Source of the DNA: Rhodobacterales bacterium RIFCSPHIGHO2_02_FULL_62_130
GTDB lineage: Bacteria; Pseudomonadota; Alphaproteobacteria; Rhodobacterales; Rhodobacteraceae
Length of the DNA stretch: 64,000 nucleotides
Assembly: GCA_001828855.1 (NCBI GenBank)
Contig: MHZT01000030.1
Span: 82,320-146,319, forward strand
Direction of reading: 5' to 3'
Shown: piece after piece, positions 42,390 through 51,212 of the stretch
Position numbering within the stretch: position 1 is the stretch's first letter
Layout: each line of letters opens with the position of its first letter
Notes under the pieces: generated by a model
The model's database searches: none
Seen by the model: only the letters and a program-made list of their open reading frames with translations
Told to the model about the DNA's origin: nothing
Translations under genes and position numbers: made by a program

Positions 42390-43252
42390 CAGTCAAAAGC
42401 CCTTGGAAACAGGCCGCGCGGGCGGACAAGCAAAACGGCAAGAAAGGCGATATGACCCGACAGGATCTGCCATTCGGGGTTGACCGCAGCCCCGAATGTC
42501 TGGGCAACACCGATGATGATACCTCCGGCGAGTGTCCCCCAGAGGCTACCCAATCCGCCGATGATCACGGCCTCGAACGCATAGATCAGACGGGCAGGCC
42601 CGATGGTCGGATCGAAATTCGCCCGCATCCCGAGGTAGAGCGCGGCAACCGTTACGACGACCATCGCAAGGCCGGTTGCCTGTGCGAAGATCGCCTTGGG
42701 GCGGATGCCCATCAGACTTGCCGTTACCGGATCGTCGCTGGTCGCACGGAAGGCGCGGCCCATCGCGGTGTGGTAAAATATCCAGTTCAGCACGAGGATG
42801 ACGGCGATGGCCGAAGCGAAGGTCAACAGCGGCATGACGCCCAAGGTGACAAAACCCAGATCAACCGAGGCTGTCTCCAGAGGTCCGGCAGAAATGCGGC
42901 GACTGTCGGCGGTGAAGCCCATTTGAAGCCCGTTCTGGATGACGATGGAAAGGCCAAAGGTCACGAGAAGCGGTGGCAGGATATCGGGACCAAGCACGCG
43001 GTTCAGCACCAGCCTTTGTATGGCCCACCCCAGCGCGAACATCAGTGGCGCGGCGAAAAGTGCGGCGAGGACAGGGTTTATGCCCAGCGCGCCCACAAGA
43101 TACATCACAAGATATGCCCCCAGAACGATTAGATCGCCGTGGGCCAGATTGACAAGGCGCATGATGCCGAACACCAGCGCCAGCCCTGCGGCAAACAGGG
43201 CGTAAAGTCCGCCAAGCAGAATGCCCTGCAAGATTGTGTCGAGCCAGTTCAT
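42389..43252 (-). CDS. livH: Branched-chain-type ABC transporter permease LivH
   Basis: A 287-residue inner-membrane permease. LQGILLGGLYALFAAGLALVFGIMRLVNLAHGDLIVLGAYLVMYL at the N terminus and AFRATSDDPVTASLMGIRPKAIFAQATGLAMVVVTVAALYLGMRANFDPTIGPARLIYAFEAVIIGGLGSLWGTLAGGIIIGVAQ are typical LivH blocks. It overlaps livF (ATGA) and livM (TGATG), so the four transporter genes are translated together. Confidence 0.93.
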   Translation of the reverse strand: MNWLDTILQGILLGGLYALFAAGLALVFGIMRLVNLAHGDLIVLGAYLVMYLVGALGINPVLAALFAAPLMFALGWAIQRLVLNRVLGPDILPPLLVTFGLSIVIQNGLQMGFTADSRRISAGPLETASVDLGFVTLGVMPLLTFASAIAVILVLNWIFYHTAMGRAFRATSDDPVTASLMGIRPKAIFAQATGLAMVVVTVAALYLGMRANFDPTIGPARLIYAFEAVIIGGLGSLWGTLAGGIIIGVAQTFGAAVNPEWQILSGHIAFLAVLLVRPRGLFPRAFD

Positions 43253-43959
43253 GCATTTGCTCCGAAATAGGCGTCATGGATTTCGGCTCGGGTCAGATCC
43301 GCTGGGCGACCCTGAAGCGTCACGCGGCCTTCCATCATGCAGTAGACGCGGTCTGCGACCTTAAGCGCCTGACCGATGTCCTGCTCGACGATGATGATAC
43401 TGGCCCCGCCCGCGCGGATGCGCGGCAGGGCGGCATAGATGTCGCGGATGACCACGGGGGCCAGACCGAGACTGAGTTCATCGCAGAGAATGACGCGGGG
43501 GTTCGACATCAATGCCCGCCCGATGGCGACCATCTGCTGCTGACCGCCCGATAATGCCGTGCCGGGATTGTGGCGACGCTCCCTGAGGATAGGAAAAAGG
43601 TCATAGATGGCGTCGAGTGTCCAAGGCCCCGCTGTCTTGCGGCCATGCGCTCCGACGAGAAGATTTTCTTCGACCGTCAGCGAAGGGAAAAGACGGCGGC
43701 CTTCCGGGACCATTGCGATGCCGCGTGCCATGACTTGATCTGCGGGCAGCGCCCCGATGAGGTCGGTTCCGAATATCACCTGTTCGGCAGCGTTCACCAG
43801 AACGCCCGAGATAGAGCGCATGAGCGTGGTCTTTCCCGCCCCGTTCGCCCCGATGATTGCGACGCATTCGCCTTCCTCAAGATGGATGTCCACCCCGAAC
43901 AATGCCTGGAAATCGCCGTAACGGGCTGTAAGGCCGCGCGTTTGCAGAAGCCCACTCAT
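43249..43959 (-). CDS. livF: Branched-chain-type ABC transporter ATPase LivF
   Basis: A 236-residue ATPase with Walker A GANGAGKTTLMRSISG, Q-loop MVPEGRRLFPSLTVEENLLVGAHGR, signature LSGGQQQMVAIGRAL and Walker B VILCDELSLGLAP. The MVPEGRRLFPSLTVEENL motif distinguishes LivF. It pairs with LivG to drive uptake. The gene overlaps livG by four bases. Confidence 0.93.
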   Translation of the reverse strand: MSGLLQTRGLTARYGDFQALFGVDIHLEEGECVAIIGANGAGKTTLMRSISGVLVNAAEQVIFGTDLIGALPADQVMARGIAMVPEGRRLFPSLTVEENLLVGAHGRKTAGPWTLDAIYDLFPILRERRHNPGTALSGGQQQMVAIGRALMSNPRVILCDELSLGLAPVVIRDIYAALPRIRAGGASIIIVEQDIGQALKVADRVYCMMEGRVTLQGRPADLTRAEIHDAYFGANA

Positions 43960-44675
43960 ACGTCGATCCCCAGATAGATTTCCTGCACCTCGCGCCGGGC
44001 CATTACGTCGTCGCAGGCCCCCGTGGCGATCAGACGCCCGAAATCCAGCACAAGCAGGCGGTCGACCACCGATGTCAGGGCATGAAGCACATGTTCGATC
44101 CAGACGATGGTGACGCCCGATGCATGGATCGCGCGGATCGTATCAACCAGCGCGTGACATTCACCTTCGGTCAGACCTCCGGCAATTTCGTCCAGAAGCA
44201 GCAGTTTCGGCCCCGTGGCCATCGCCCGCGCCAGTTCCAGCCGTTTGCGCCCCAGAAGGCTGAGGCTGCCCGCAGACTGGTTCGCCCGCGCAAGCAGTTC
44301 AGTCTGTTCCAGCACACGCACGCAGTCATCGGTCACTTCGCGTTCGGGCAGGCCACGGCCATGCGTTGCTGCGACAACAAGATTTTCAAAGACGGTCAGA
44401 TTGGAGAAAGGCTGGGGAATCTGGAAGCTGCGCCCGACACCCATAAGGCAGCGCTGCATGGGCGAGATGCGGGTCACGTCACGGCCCAGCAAGGTGATGC
44501 TGCCACGATCGGAAAGCAGGTTTCCTGTGATCAGGTTGAACAGGGTCGATTTTCCGGCCCCGTTCGGGCCGATAATCCCCAGCGCCTCTCCGGCGGCGAC
44601 GGTAAACGAGACGTCGTCGGTGACTTTCAAAGCACCGAAGGATTTCGAGACATGGTCGAGTTCAAGAATCGTCAT
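43956..44675 (-). CDS. livG: Branched-chain-type ABC transporter ATPase LivG
   Basis: A 239-residue ATPase with Walker A GPNGAGKSTLFNLITGNL, RSFQIPQPFSNLTVFENLVVAATHG, signature LSLLGRKRLELARAMAT (LLGRK in place of LSGGQ), Walker B LLLLDEIAGGLTEGE and WIEHVLHAL. The modified signature is common in LivG proteins. It follows a stable hairpin after the binding-protein gene. Confidence 0.93.
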   Translation of the reverse strand: MTILELDHVSKSFGALKVTDDVSFTVAAGEALGIIGPNGAGKSTLFNLITGNLLSDRGSITLLGRDVTRISPMQRCLMGVGRSFQIPQPFSNLTVFENLVVAATHGRGLPEREVTDDCVRVLEQTELLARANQSAGSLSLLGRKRLELARAMATGPKLLLLDEIAGGLTEGECHALVDTIRAIHASGVTIVWIEHVLHALTSVVDRLLVLDFGRLIATGACDDVMARREVQEIYLGIDV

Positions 44676-44699
44676 GGTGTCCCGCGAAAGAGGAAGATG

Positions 44700-44722
44700 G
44701 GGTCCGGCAATGCGCCGGACCC
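44700..44722 (-). terminator. Hairpin between binding-protein gene and livG
   Basis: A perfect 9-bp stem GGGTCCGGC/GCCGGACCC with a 5-nt loop lies in the 61-bp gap. There is no T run on the minus strand, so it may protect the upstream binding-protein mRNA or attenuate, rather than fully stop, transcription into livGFHM. Confidence 0.5.
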
Positions 44723-44736
44723 GAATGTGGCAGGTG

Positions 44737-46011
44737 TCAGGCCAGAGCTTCCATGACGCCCTGTGTCGGGATCATGGGCGCGGATTTGTTGTCGACCACC
44801 ACAAGATCAAAGCTGCCATCGTCTTTGCGGCGCCATTGGCCTCCGACAAGTGGCGTCTTGCAGACGTTGGCGGCGGCAAATTCGGGAACGCCTGCACCAT
44901 CCCAAGCGATTTTGCCGACCACGGTATCAAGCTGCGTTGCGGCAAGGGCTGCGGCGACGGCATCGGCATCGCCCGCATCATCCACGCGGCCCATCGCATC
45001 GGCCGCCACTTCGAACAGCGAGTGGATGAAGCCGATGGGCTGCGTCCACGGGCGGTTGGTCGCGGTGGTGAAGTCGGCCGCAAGCTCGGCTGCCGATTTT
45101 CCGGTGAGCGAGGATTTGAACGGATGCGCCGGCGTCCACCACACCTCATTCGACAGGTTATGTGCGGCCTCGCCCAGAACTTCGACGTTCGAGGGGTATA
45201 GGATTGCCTTGCCGACCGAGATGATCTTGGGGCGGAAGCCTTGCTGGATCGACTGGTTGCGGAAGGTGGTGAAATCGGGCGGAATCACTACGCCGGTGAC
45301 GATCTCGCAATTCGCCGCCTTGAAGGCGTTGATCTGTGCCGAGAAATCGTCTGTCAGGTTCTGGTAGCGGCCCGGATCGACGGTGGTATAGCCTGCTGCC
45401 GCAAAGCCCGGTGCAACGCCGACATTCGGATCGCCCCATGCATTGCCGTCGCCGTCATTCGGGAAAAGCCCTGCCACCTGCTTGTTGGTGTCAAGCTGGT
45501 TCCACATATTCGTGAAAACCGCGATGATATCTTCCAGTCCCCAGAAGTAATGGAAGGCGTAATCGAACTTTGCCCAAGTGGTCGGATCGGTCGGATTGCC
45601 CTGCTGGCCGATGAACCACGGCTGCCACGGTGCCATCGTCGAGACGACGGGAATCCCTTCGCTTTCACAGACGGTAGCGACGGGGTTGGTGGTTTCGGGA
45701 GTCGATGCAACAACGATCATCGACACGCCGTCCTGCAGGATCAGTTCTGACGCGACTTCGGCTGCGCGGTTCGGGTTGGACTGGCTGTCCTTGACGATGA
45801 CTTCGAAATTGGCCCCCGCCTCGGTGCCAAGGAACGACTGGATATTGAAGGCATCGCTTTCCGCAAAGCTGGCCAAGGGGCCGGTCTGCGGGCTGACGTA
45901 ACCGATCTTGATCTTTGCGCCTTGTGCCAAGGCAGGGGCGGCAAGGCCCGATGTTCCCAAAATCAGGCCCGTGGCCCCTGTCGATCTGATGAACGTCCTT
46001 CTGGTCAGCAT
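44737..46011 (-). CDS. LivK/amide-type ABC transporter substrate-binding protein, Tat-exported
   Basis: A 424-residue periplasmic binding protein with a twin-arginine signal: MLTRRTFIRSTGATGLILGTSGLAAPALAQG. The mature part KIKIGYVSPQTGPLASFAESDAFNIQSFLG, VKDSQSNPNRAAEVASELI and VASTPETTNPVATVCESEGIPVVSTMAPW is the type I Liv-like fold. The start at 46011 is set by the Tat signal; upstream frame is open but lies in the promoter. The ligand is probably an aromatic acid given the catabolic genes next door, but this is inference. Confidence 0.9.
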   Translation of the reverse strand: MLTRRTFIRSTGATGLILGTSGLAAPALAQGAKIKIGYVSPQTGPLASFAESDAFNIQSFLGTEAGANFEVIVKDSQSNPNRAAEVASELILQDGVSMIVVASTPETTNPVATVCESEGIPVVSTMAPWQPWFIGQQGNPTDPTTWAKFDYAFHYFWGLEDIIAVFTNMWNQLDTNKQVAGLFPNDGDGNAWGDPNVGVAPGFAAAGYTTVDPGRYQNLTDDFSAQINAFKAANCEIVTGVVIPPDFTTFRNQSIQQGFRPKIISVGKAILYPSNVEVLGEAAHNLSNEVWWTPAHPFKSSLTGKSAAELAADFTTATNRPWTQPIGFIHSLFEVAADAMGRVDDAGDADAVAAALAATQLDTVVGKIAWDGAGVPEFAAANVCKTPLVGGQWRRKDDGSFDLVVVDNKSAPMIPTQGVMEALA

Positions 46012-46114
46012 TCTGGGTCTCCTCCCCCAATGAATAGTCCCTGTGCGGTCCGCGTTGGCGGGGCCTGATAGCGGCTGTGAAGCTTTGCACCACGGAAAAA
46101 TCATTATGTCAACG

Positions 46115-46147
46115 ATAATATATTTTCGTAATTTAATGCATTAAATT
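46115..46147. promoter_or_regulatory. AT-rich operator region upstream of the Liv binding protein
   Basis: The 12-mer ATAATATATTTT (46115-46126), flanked by CG/CG in a near-palindrome, is repeated exactly at 47256-47267 in the promoter of the FAH gene. Beside it lies an 18-bp perfect palindrome AATTTAATG-CATTAAATT (46130-46147). On the minus strand TTGACA (46112-46107) could be a -35 box. The GntR regulator between the two promoters is the likely binder. Confidence 0.5.
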
Positions 46148-46171
46148 GCCCCCAGACACATTACAAAGTGC

Positions 46172-46453
46172 ATGACTAGGCGCTTTGCCCTGCTGACGGG
46201 GGTTGGCGGCGAAGGCTGGATCAAGGCGGCCAAGCAGCGCTTTGGCATTGATATTGCGGCTTTGACCATCGGGCCGTCCGGCTGTGATGCGGTGAATATC
46301 TACGCCGGCTGGTATCGTGCATCCGAGATCGAAGAGGACGGCTGCATTCTTGTTCGTCCCGACCACCATGTTGCGTGGCGCATGCAGTCGGACAGTGCCA
46401 AGGCTGGGGCCGAGTTGGCCGCTGTTCTTGCGCGGCTACTTGCTGTCGCCTGA
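46172..46453 (+). pseudogene. C-terminal fragment of an FAD-dependent aromatic hydroxylase
   Basis: About 93 codons read RRFALLTGVGGEGWIKAAKQRFGIDIAALTIGPSGCDAVNIYAGW...EIEEDGCILVRPDHHVAWRM, which is the thioredoxin-like C-terminal domain of TfdB/MhpA-type FAD hydroxylases. Neither the FAD-binding nor the substrate domain lies upstream; that DNA is the AT-rich promoter of the Liv gene. The intact hydroxylase at 49417 has its own, different C terminus, so this is a remnant of a second enzyme. Expression as a small protein cannot be excluded. Confidence 0.65.
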
Positions 46454-46467
46454 CAGGGCAGAGACGG

Positions 46468-47226
46468 TCAGGCCGTCTCTGCCTCATGCGCCTTGACCAC
46501 TTCGGAAGCGATCAGGATGCGGGTTGTCTTTTGCAAGTGGTCCCGCAACGCGGCGCAGGCACGGGCGCTGTCGCGCGCGATGGCAGCATCGGCGATTTCC
46601 TTATGTTCAGCATGCAGGTCGCGCCCCGTGCGATTGAGCGGCACCGAAACGCGGCGATAGCGTTCCGATTGCACGAACAAGATCTCGCGCAGGCGCAGCA
46701 GCCACGGGCTTTCGCAGGCTGCTACAAGCGCCTCGTGAAAGCGGCGGTGGGTATCGGCCCAGGTTTCACTGACGCGGGCCGGGTCTGCGGCGTCTTGCAG
46801 GCTGGTCCGTGACAGCTCGAACAGGGTTGCCACGATATTGGCTTCCCACTTCACATCGCCGTTGCTGATCGCACTTTCGAGACAAAGGCTTTCGATTGTG
46901 CTGCGGACTTTGGTGATGTCCTGCAATTCGGTTTCAGTGATCGGCGCAACGCGGAAGCCTTTGCGAGGCTCGGCTTCGACCAGCCCTTCGGAGGTCAGCC
47001 GCGCCAAGGCTTCGCGCACCGCGCCAAGGCTGAAGCCAAGCTGCTGGCACAAATCGGCGATCACCAGCTTCTGTCCGGGGGGCAGGCGGCAGGCGAGGAT
47101 TTCCGCACGGATGCGGCTGAAGGCTTCTGCGGTCAGGCTGCCGCTTTCCGGTCTGGTCAAGATGCACCTATTGTTAGCCGATGACACACTAGCGCATGAG
47201 TTCACATCATTCCACTGACTAAGCAC
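46468..47226 (-). CDS. GntR-family regulator with FCD domain
   Basis: A FadR-subfamily regulator of up to 252 residues. LTAEAFSRIRAEILACRLPPGQKLVIADLCQQLGFSLGAVREALARLTSEGLVEAEPRKGFRVAPIT is the winged helix and the C-terminal all-helical FCD domain has TWADTHRRFHEALVAACESPWLLRLREIL and HKEIADAAIARDSARACAALRDHLQKT with metal-binding histidines. The start is uncertain: GTG 47226 is the longest; GTG 47187 or TTG 47160 (after AGGTG) leave more room for the divergent promoter. It probably controls the aromatic catabolic and Liv genes. Confidence 0.88.
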   Translation of the reverse strand: MLSQWNDVNSCASVSSANNRCILTRPESGSLTAEAFSRIRAEILACRLPPGQKLVIADLCQQLGFSLGAVREALARLTSEGLVEAEPRKGFRVAPITETELQDITKVRSTIESLCLESAISNGDVKWEANIVATLFELSRTSLQDAADPARVSETWADTHRRFHEALVAACESPWLLRLREILFVQSERYRRVSVPLNRTGRDLHAEHKEIADAAIARDSARACAALRDHLQKTTRILIASEVVKAHEAETA

Positions 47227-47229
47227 AAT

Positions 47230-47267
47230 TTGTCATATAAAGTATCTACAGTTATATAATATATTTT
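47230..47267 (+). promoter_or_regulatory. Promoter and operator-like 12-mer of the FAH gene
   Basis: TTGTCA (47230-47235), exactly 17 nt, then TATATA (47253-47258) form a good sigma-70 promoter. The 12-mer ATAATATATTTT (47256-47267), shared with the Liv promoter, overlaps the -10 box and likely start point, which suits a repressor site. The FAH ATG is at 47325. Confidence 0.6.
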
Positions 47268-47324
47268 TATTGACGTGTGATCGACTCGCCGAGTACAGTC
47301 GGTGAAAAGCTGAAGGAGACTGAA

Positions 47325-48182
47325 ATGCGCTTTGCGTCCTATAGCATCGGGGGCCGGTTGGGCCTTGCCGTGAAGGCCAATGACGGTTGGCATGGTCTGG
47401 CCGAAGGGGACGCAAATTTTCCCGGCCCGCTGCAATCGCTGATCGAGGCGGGCGGCGATGCGCTTTCACGGGCAGGGTCCGTGCTTGAGGCGGCACCCGC
47501 TGTCGATTTGGCCAAGGTCACACTGCTGCCGCCGCTGTCGCATCCCGAAAAGATCATCTGCATCGGGCTGAACTACAAAGACCATTCGGCGGAAAGCGGG
47601 TTCAAGCAACCAGAATATCCAACCGTCTTTGGCCGTTTCAATTCCAGCCTGATCGCCCATGGCGCGCCTATCCTGCGCCCCGATTTTTCGGAGCAACTGG
47701 ATTACGAAGGCGAGTTGGTCGCCGTGATCGGCAAGACCGCGCGTGATGTGGCCGAGGCGGACGCGCTTGATTTCATTGCCGGTTACTCGATCTTCAACGA
47801 TGCCTCGATCCGTGACTACCAGTTCAAGTCGCCGCAATGGACGCCGGGAAAGAATTTCGACGATACCGGCGCATTCGGTCCCGATTTCGTGACGGCTGAC
47901 GAATTGCCCCCCGGTTGTGAAGGGTTGCGCCTTCAGACGCGGCTGAATGGTCAGGTGGTGCAGGATGCTTCGATTTCCGACATGGTATTTTCGGTGGCGC
48001 GGCTGGTCGCGATCCTGTCGCAGTTCATGACGTTGAAGCCCGGCGATGTGATCGTAACCGGAACGCCCTCGGGTGTGGGACTGGCGCGCAAGCCGCCACT
48101 GTGGATGAAACAGGGGGATACCGTCGAAGTGGAGATCGACCGTATCGGCCTGTTGTCGAATCCGGTGCGCGACCGCACCTGA
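47325..48182 (+). CDS. Fumarylacetoacetate hydrolase-family protein
   Basis: A 285-residue FAH-fold enzyme. IICIGLNYKDHSAESGFKQPEYPTVFGRFNSSL, DYEGELVAVIGKTARDV with the metal-binding glutamates, YSIFNDASIRDYQFKSPQWTPGKNFDDTGAFGPDFVT and GDVIVTGTPSGVGLARKPPLWMKQGD are full FAH signature regions. Relatives hydrolyse acylpyruvates or act as hydratases in ring-cleavage pathways. Good ribosome-binding site GGAG eight bases before the ATG (47325). It is followed by the extradiol dioxygenase and likely acts on a cleavage product. Confidence 0.9.
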   Translation: MRFASYSIGGRLGLAVKANDGWHGLAEGDANFPGPLQSLIEAGGDALSRAGSVLEAAPAVDLAKVTLLPPLSHPEKIICIGLNYKDHSAESGFKQPEYPTVFGRFNSSLIAHGAPILRPDFSEQLDYEGELVAVIGKTARDVAEADALDFIAGYSIFNDASIRDYQFKSPQWTPGKNFDDTGAFGPDFVTADELPPGCEGLRLQTRLNGQVVQDASISDMVFSVARLVAILSQFMTLKPGDVIVTGTPSGVGLARKPPLWMKQGDTVEVEIDRIGLLSNPVRDRT

Positions 48183-48239
48183 CCAATGGCCCGGCTGAAA
48201 GGTCGGGCCTGTTTTGAATGGGGTGAGGAGGACCCAAGC

Positions 48240-49199
48240 ATGACAGCCATCACCGGCAAGGTCGAGATCGTCAAGCGACCGGGAGAGTTGGGTATTCATT
48301 CTATGGATACCTTCAATATGGTCGTACCCGACCTCAAGGTGGCCGAAGAGTTCTACAAGACCTTCGGCCTTGATGTGCGGGAAGAGCGGAACAGCCTTGG
48401 GCTTTATACCTTTGGCAGTTCCCATCGTTGGGCCAGCATCGGCGAAGGACAGCGCAAGCAACTCAACTTCCTCTCCTTCGGTGTTTTCGAGGAGGATTTC
48501 GAACCGATCAAACGGCGGATCGAAGCGGAGGGCATCCGCCTGCTTGATGCGCCGCGCGGGATTGAGTCCAACGGCGTCTGGTTCCACGATCACAACGGCG
48601 TGCTGATCGAGGTGAAGGTGGCGGAAAAGACCTCGCCGAACGACAAAATGCCTTTTGACATGGCGTCCAGTCCGGCAGGTGTCGTCGGTGCGCCACGGCG
48701 CTCCAAAGCACCGAAGGTGCGGCCGCACCGACTTGCCCATGTGCTGATTTTTACCGCCGACGTGCCGCAGGCGATTGCCTTCTATAGCCGCGTTCTGGGG
48801 CTGCGCCTTTCAGACCGGTCGGGCGACGGCATCTGCTTTATGCACGGGATACACGGGTCAGATCACCATCTTGTTGCCTTTGCGAAGTCGAGTGCGCCGG
48901 GGCTGCACCATTGCAGTTGGGATGTCGGCTCGATCAACGAGATCGGCAAGGGCGCGATGCAAATGGCTGAAAAGGGTTTTCAGAAAGGCTGGGGTCTGGG
49001 GCGCCATGTTCTGGGATCGAACTACTTCCACTATGTGCGCGATCCATGGGGCAGCTATTCCGAATATTCGGCAGATATCGATTATATCCCCGCCACCTGC
49101 GACTGGGATGCCGGTGACTACCCGGCCGAGGATTCCATCTATCTTTGGGGGCCAGAGCTTCCTGCCGATTTCATCGTGAACCACGAAGCGGTCAAATAG
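48240..49199 (+). CDS. Type I extradiol ring-cleavage dioxygenase (VOC family)
   Basis: A 319-residue two-domain vicinal-oxygen-chelate enzyme. The C-terminal catalytic domain has the iron ligands in RLAHVLIFT (His), GLHHCSWDV (His) and WGSYSEYSAD (Glu), with the conserved tyrosine in NYFHYVRDPWG. The N-terminal domain (FNMVVPDLKVAEEFYKTFGLDVREE) has lost such residues, as usual. It should cleave a catechol-type ring next to its hydroxyl pair. It is 57 bp after FAH, with a GAGGAGG-like site before ATG 48240. Confidence 0.9.
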   Translation: MTAITGKVEIVKRPGELGIHSMDTFNMVVPDLKVAEEFYKTFGLDVREERNSLGLYTFGSSHRWASIGEGQRKQLNFLSFGVFEEDFEPIKRRIEAEGIRLLDAPRGIESNGVWFHDHNGVLIEVKVAEKTSPNDKMPFDMASSPAGVVGAPRRSKAPKVRPHRLAHVLIFTADVPQAIAFYSRVLGLRLSDRSGDGICFMHGIHGSDHHLVAFAKSSAPGLHHCSWDVGSINEIGKGAMQMAEKGFQKGWGLGRHVLGSNYFHYVRDPWGSYSEYSADIDYIPATCDWDAGDYPAEDSIYLWGPELPADFIVNHEAVK

Positions 49200-49416
49200 C
49201 AGACCAGCCTGTGGCGACGGATTTCGGCTTGTTCGACGATCTTGCTGGCGAAGCCAGAGGCGACAGCGCCCGCTATGCGCGGACCAAAGCCTGATCATCC
49301 GCGCGCCGCTTGGCACAGGACAGCGACCCGCGCCCCAAGCGCGGGCATCACCAGAAACATGGTGAGCAATACAACAGACCGGGACGATGCCGGTAAAACC
49401 AGAGGGAGGACATGGC

Positions 49417-51039
49417 ATGGGTTCCAACGGCCAAGACTACGATTTCGACGTAATCCAGATCGGCTACGGCCCTGTCAGCAAGGCATCTGCGCTGTTTCTG
49501 GAGCGGCTTGGCTGGCGGGTCGGGATCTTTGAACGGTTCGAAGAAGTCTATCCCTTGCCGCGTGCGGTCTGTATCGACCATGAACTTTATCGTGTCCTGC
49601 ACGCATCCGGCTTGGCGGATGTGGCGCAGCGTGTGTGTAACGATGCGCCAACCTATCGCTGGTTCAATGCCGACTGGAAACAGCTTCTGGCGATCGACTG
49701 GGCGGCGGGGTCGATTTCCGGCGGATCGGAAGTGAACTTCATCCATCAGCCGACCTTTGAATGGGCGCTGGATGCGCGGATCAAGGCCAGCGACAAGATC
49801 AGCCTGAACCTGCACTCCGAGGCGGTGGCGATCCGTCAATCGGCGGACCATGTGACGGTCACGATCCGCGATACCAAGACGGGCGTGACGCGGGACTATA
49901 CGGCGCGCTATCTGATTGGCATCGACGGGGCCAACAGCTTTGTGCGTGAAAGCCTTGGTATTGCACGCAGCGACCTTGGCTTCGAGGCGGATTGGCTGGT
50001 CATCGATTTTGCCCTGAGCGATGGTCTGACCGCCCGCGATCTGGGTATTCCGGAATGCGGGCAATATGCCAATCCGGTGCGCCCCACGACTATCGTGCCG
50101 GGCGGGACCGAGGCCGATGGCCGCATCCTGCGCCGCTGGGAATTCATGCGCTTGCCGCATGAAACCAAAGAGGAGATGGTTCAGGAGGCAAAGGTCTGGG
50201 ATCTGCTGGACGCATGGATCAAGCCTGATCAGGGTGAGTTGATCCGCCATGCGCTTTATACGTTCCGCAGTCTGGTGGCTGACCGTTTTCAGGACGGGCG
50301 TATCTTCATCGCAGGCGATGCAGCCCATATCATGCCGCCCTTCATGGGGCAGGGCATGTGTGCCGGATTGCGTGACGTCTGGAACCTGTCATGGAAGCTC
50401 GATCTCGTCATGCGCGGCAAGGCGGATGCATCCCTGCTTGAAACCTACACGCCCGAACGCGCGCCCCATGTGACCGATGTGATCAAGATTTCCATGTTTC
50501 TCGGATCGATCATCTGCATGCCCGATCCGCAAGACGCGCAGCGGCGGGACGAGATGTTCCTTGGCGGCAACGCGCCAAAGCCCGCGCCATTTCCGATCCT
50601 GACCGATGGCATGCTGGAACGAGACGCTTTGGGCCAAGTCGTTGCACCGGCAGGTGAGTTGTCTTGTGCCGGAACTGTCCGGCTTAATGGGCGAACGGGG
50701 CGCTATGATGCGCTTGTCGCGGGGGGCGGGTTCACGCTTGTCACAATGGCAGGGTTCGACATCCCGGCCCCGTCCCGACAGACCTGCGGCCGTCTGGGCG
50801 TGCGGATCGTGACGATTGCCGACCGGCGTTCTGCCGATGAGGACGAGGTTGCCGACACCCAAGGCCAGTTCGGGCGTTTCATGGAAAGCCACGGTATCGG
50901 TGCCATGCTGGTCCGACCGGATTTCTATCTGTTTGGCGGAGCAAGCGATTCCGTGCGGCTGGAGCGGCTTTTGGCCGATTTTACCCGTCAGATCAGCGAG
51001 TTCAAAATCACCGATGCGCCGGGATCTGCCTTTGCCTGA
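49417..51039 (+). CDS. FAD-dependent aromatic hydroxylase (MhpA/PheA type)
   Basis: A 540-residue flavoprotein monooxygenase that would hydroxylate an aromatic ring at the expense of NAD(P)H and oxygen. DVIQIGYGPVSKASALFLERLGWRVGIFERF is the FAD dinucleotide fold, with GxGxxS in place of GxGxxG; IGIDGANSFVRE is the DG motif and FIAGDAAHIMPPFMGQGMCAGLRDVWNLSWKL the GD motif. The C-terminal thioredoxin-like domain ends in a short polar tail. ATG 49417 follows GGAGG. The 217-bp gap before it holds no gene that I can support. Confidence 0.9.
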   Translation: MGSNGQDYDFDVIQIGYGPVSKASALFLERLGWRVGIFERFEEVYPLPRAVCIDHELYRVLHASGLADVAQRVCNDAPTYRWFNADWKQLLAIDWAAGSISGGSEVNFIHQPTFEWALDARIKASDKISLNLHSEAVAIRQSADHVTVTIRDTKTGVTRDYTARYLIGIDGANSFVRESLGIARSDLGFEADWLVIDFALSDGLTARDLGIPECGQYANPVRPTTIVPGGTEADGRILRRWEFMRLPHETKEEMVQEAKVWDLLDAWIKPDQGELIRHALYTFRSLVADRFQDGRIFIAGDAAHIMPPFMGQGMCAGLRDVWNLSWKLDLVMRGKADASLLETYTPERAPHVTDVIKISMFLGSIICMPDPQDAQRRDEMFLGGNAPKPAPFPILTDGMLERDALGQVVAPAGELSCAGTVRLNGRTGRYDALVAGGGFTLVTMAGFDIPAPSRQTCGRLGVRIVTIADRRSADEDEVADTQGQFGRFMESHGIGAMLVRPDFYLFGGASDSVRLERLLADFTRQISEFKITDAPGSAFA

Positions 51040-51099
51040 GCCGATCGGAAAACAGTGATCTGGCGCGGGGTGCCTGAACCATGTTGCGCCTTGTATATC

Positions 51100-51127
51100 C
51101 AGCCAGCTCCCGCAAAGGGGCTGGCTG
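51100..51127 (+). terminator. Hairpin after the hydroxylase gene
   Basis: CAGCCAGCTCC/GGGGCTGGCTG (51100-51110 and 51117-51127) forms an 11-bp stem with one G-T pair and a 6-nt loop, 60 bp after the stop. No T run follows. Confidence 0.5.
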
Positions 51128-51212
51128 TGGCAGGGACAATCCAGCAGAAATTCCGAGGGCAATTCAACATTAGGCCGACCTTTACCGCCCGATCCCTGCA
51201 AAGATCGGAAGG

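Noticed and set aside
49200-49416. Gene in the gap between dioxygenase and hydroxylase
   Set aside because: No frame has a plausible start with a ribosome-binding site and recognisable sequence. I see nothing in this stretch beyond the hydroxylase leader.
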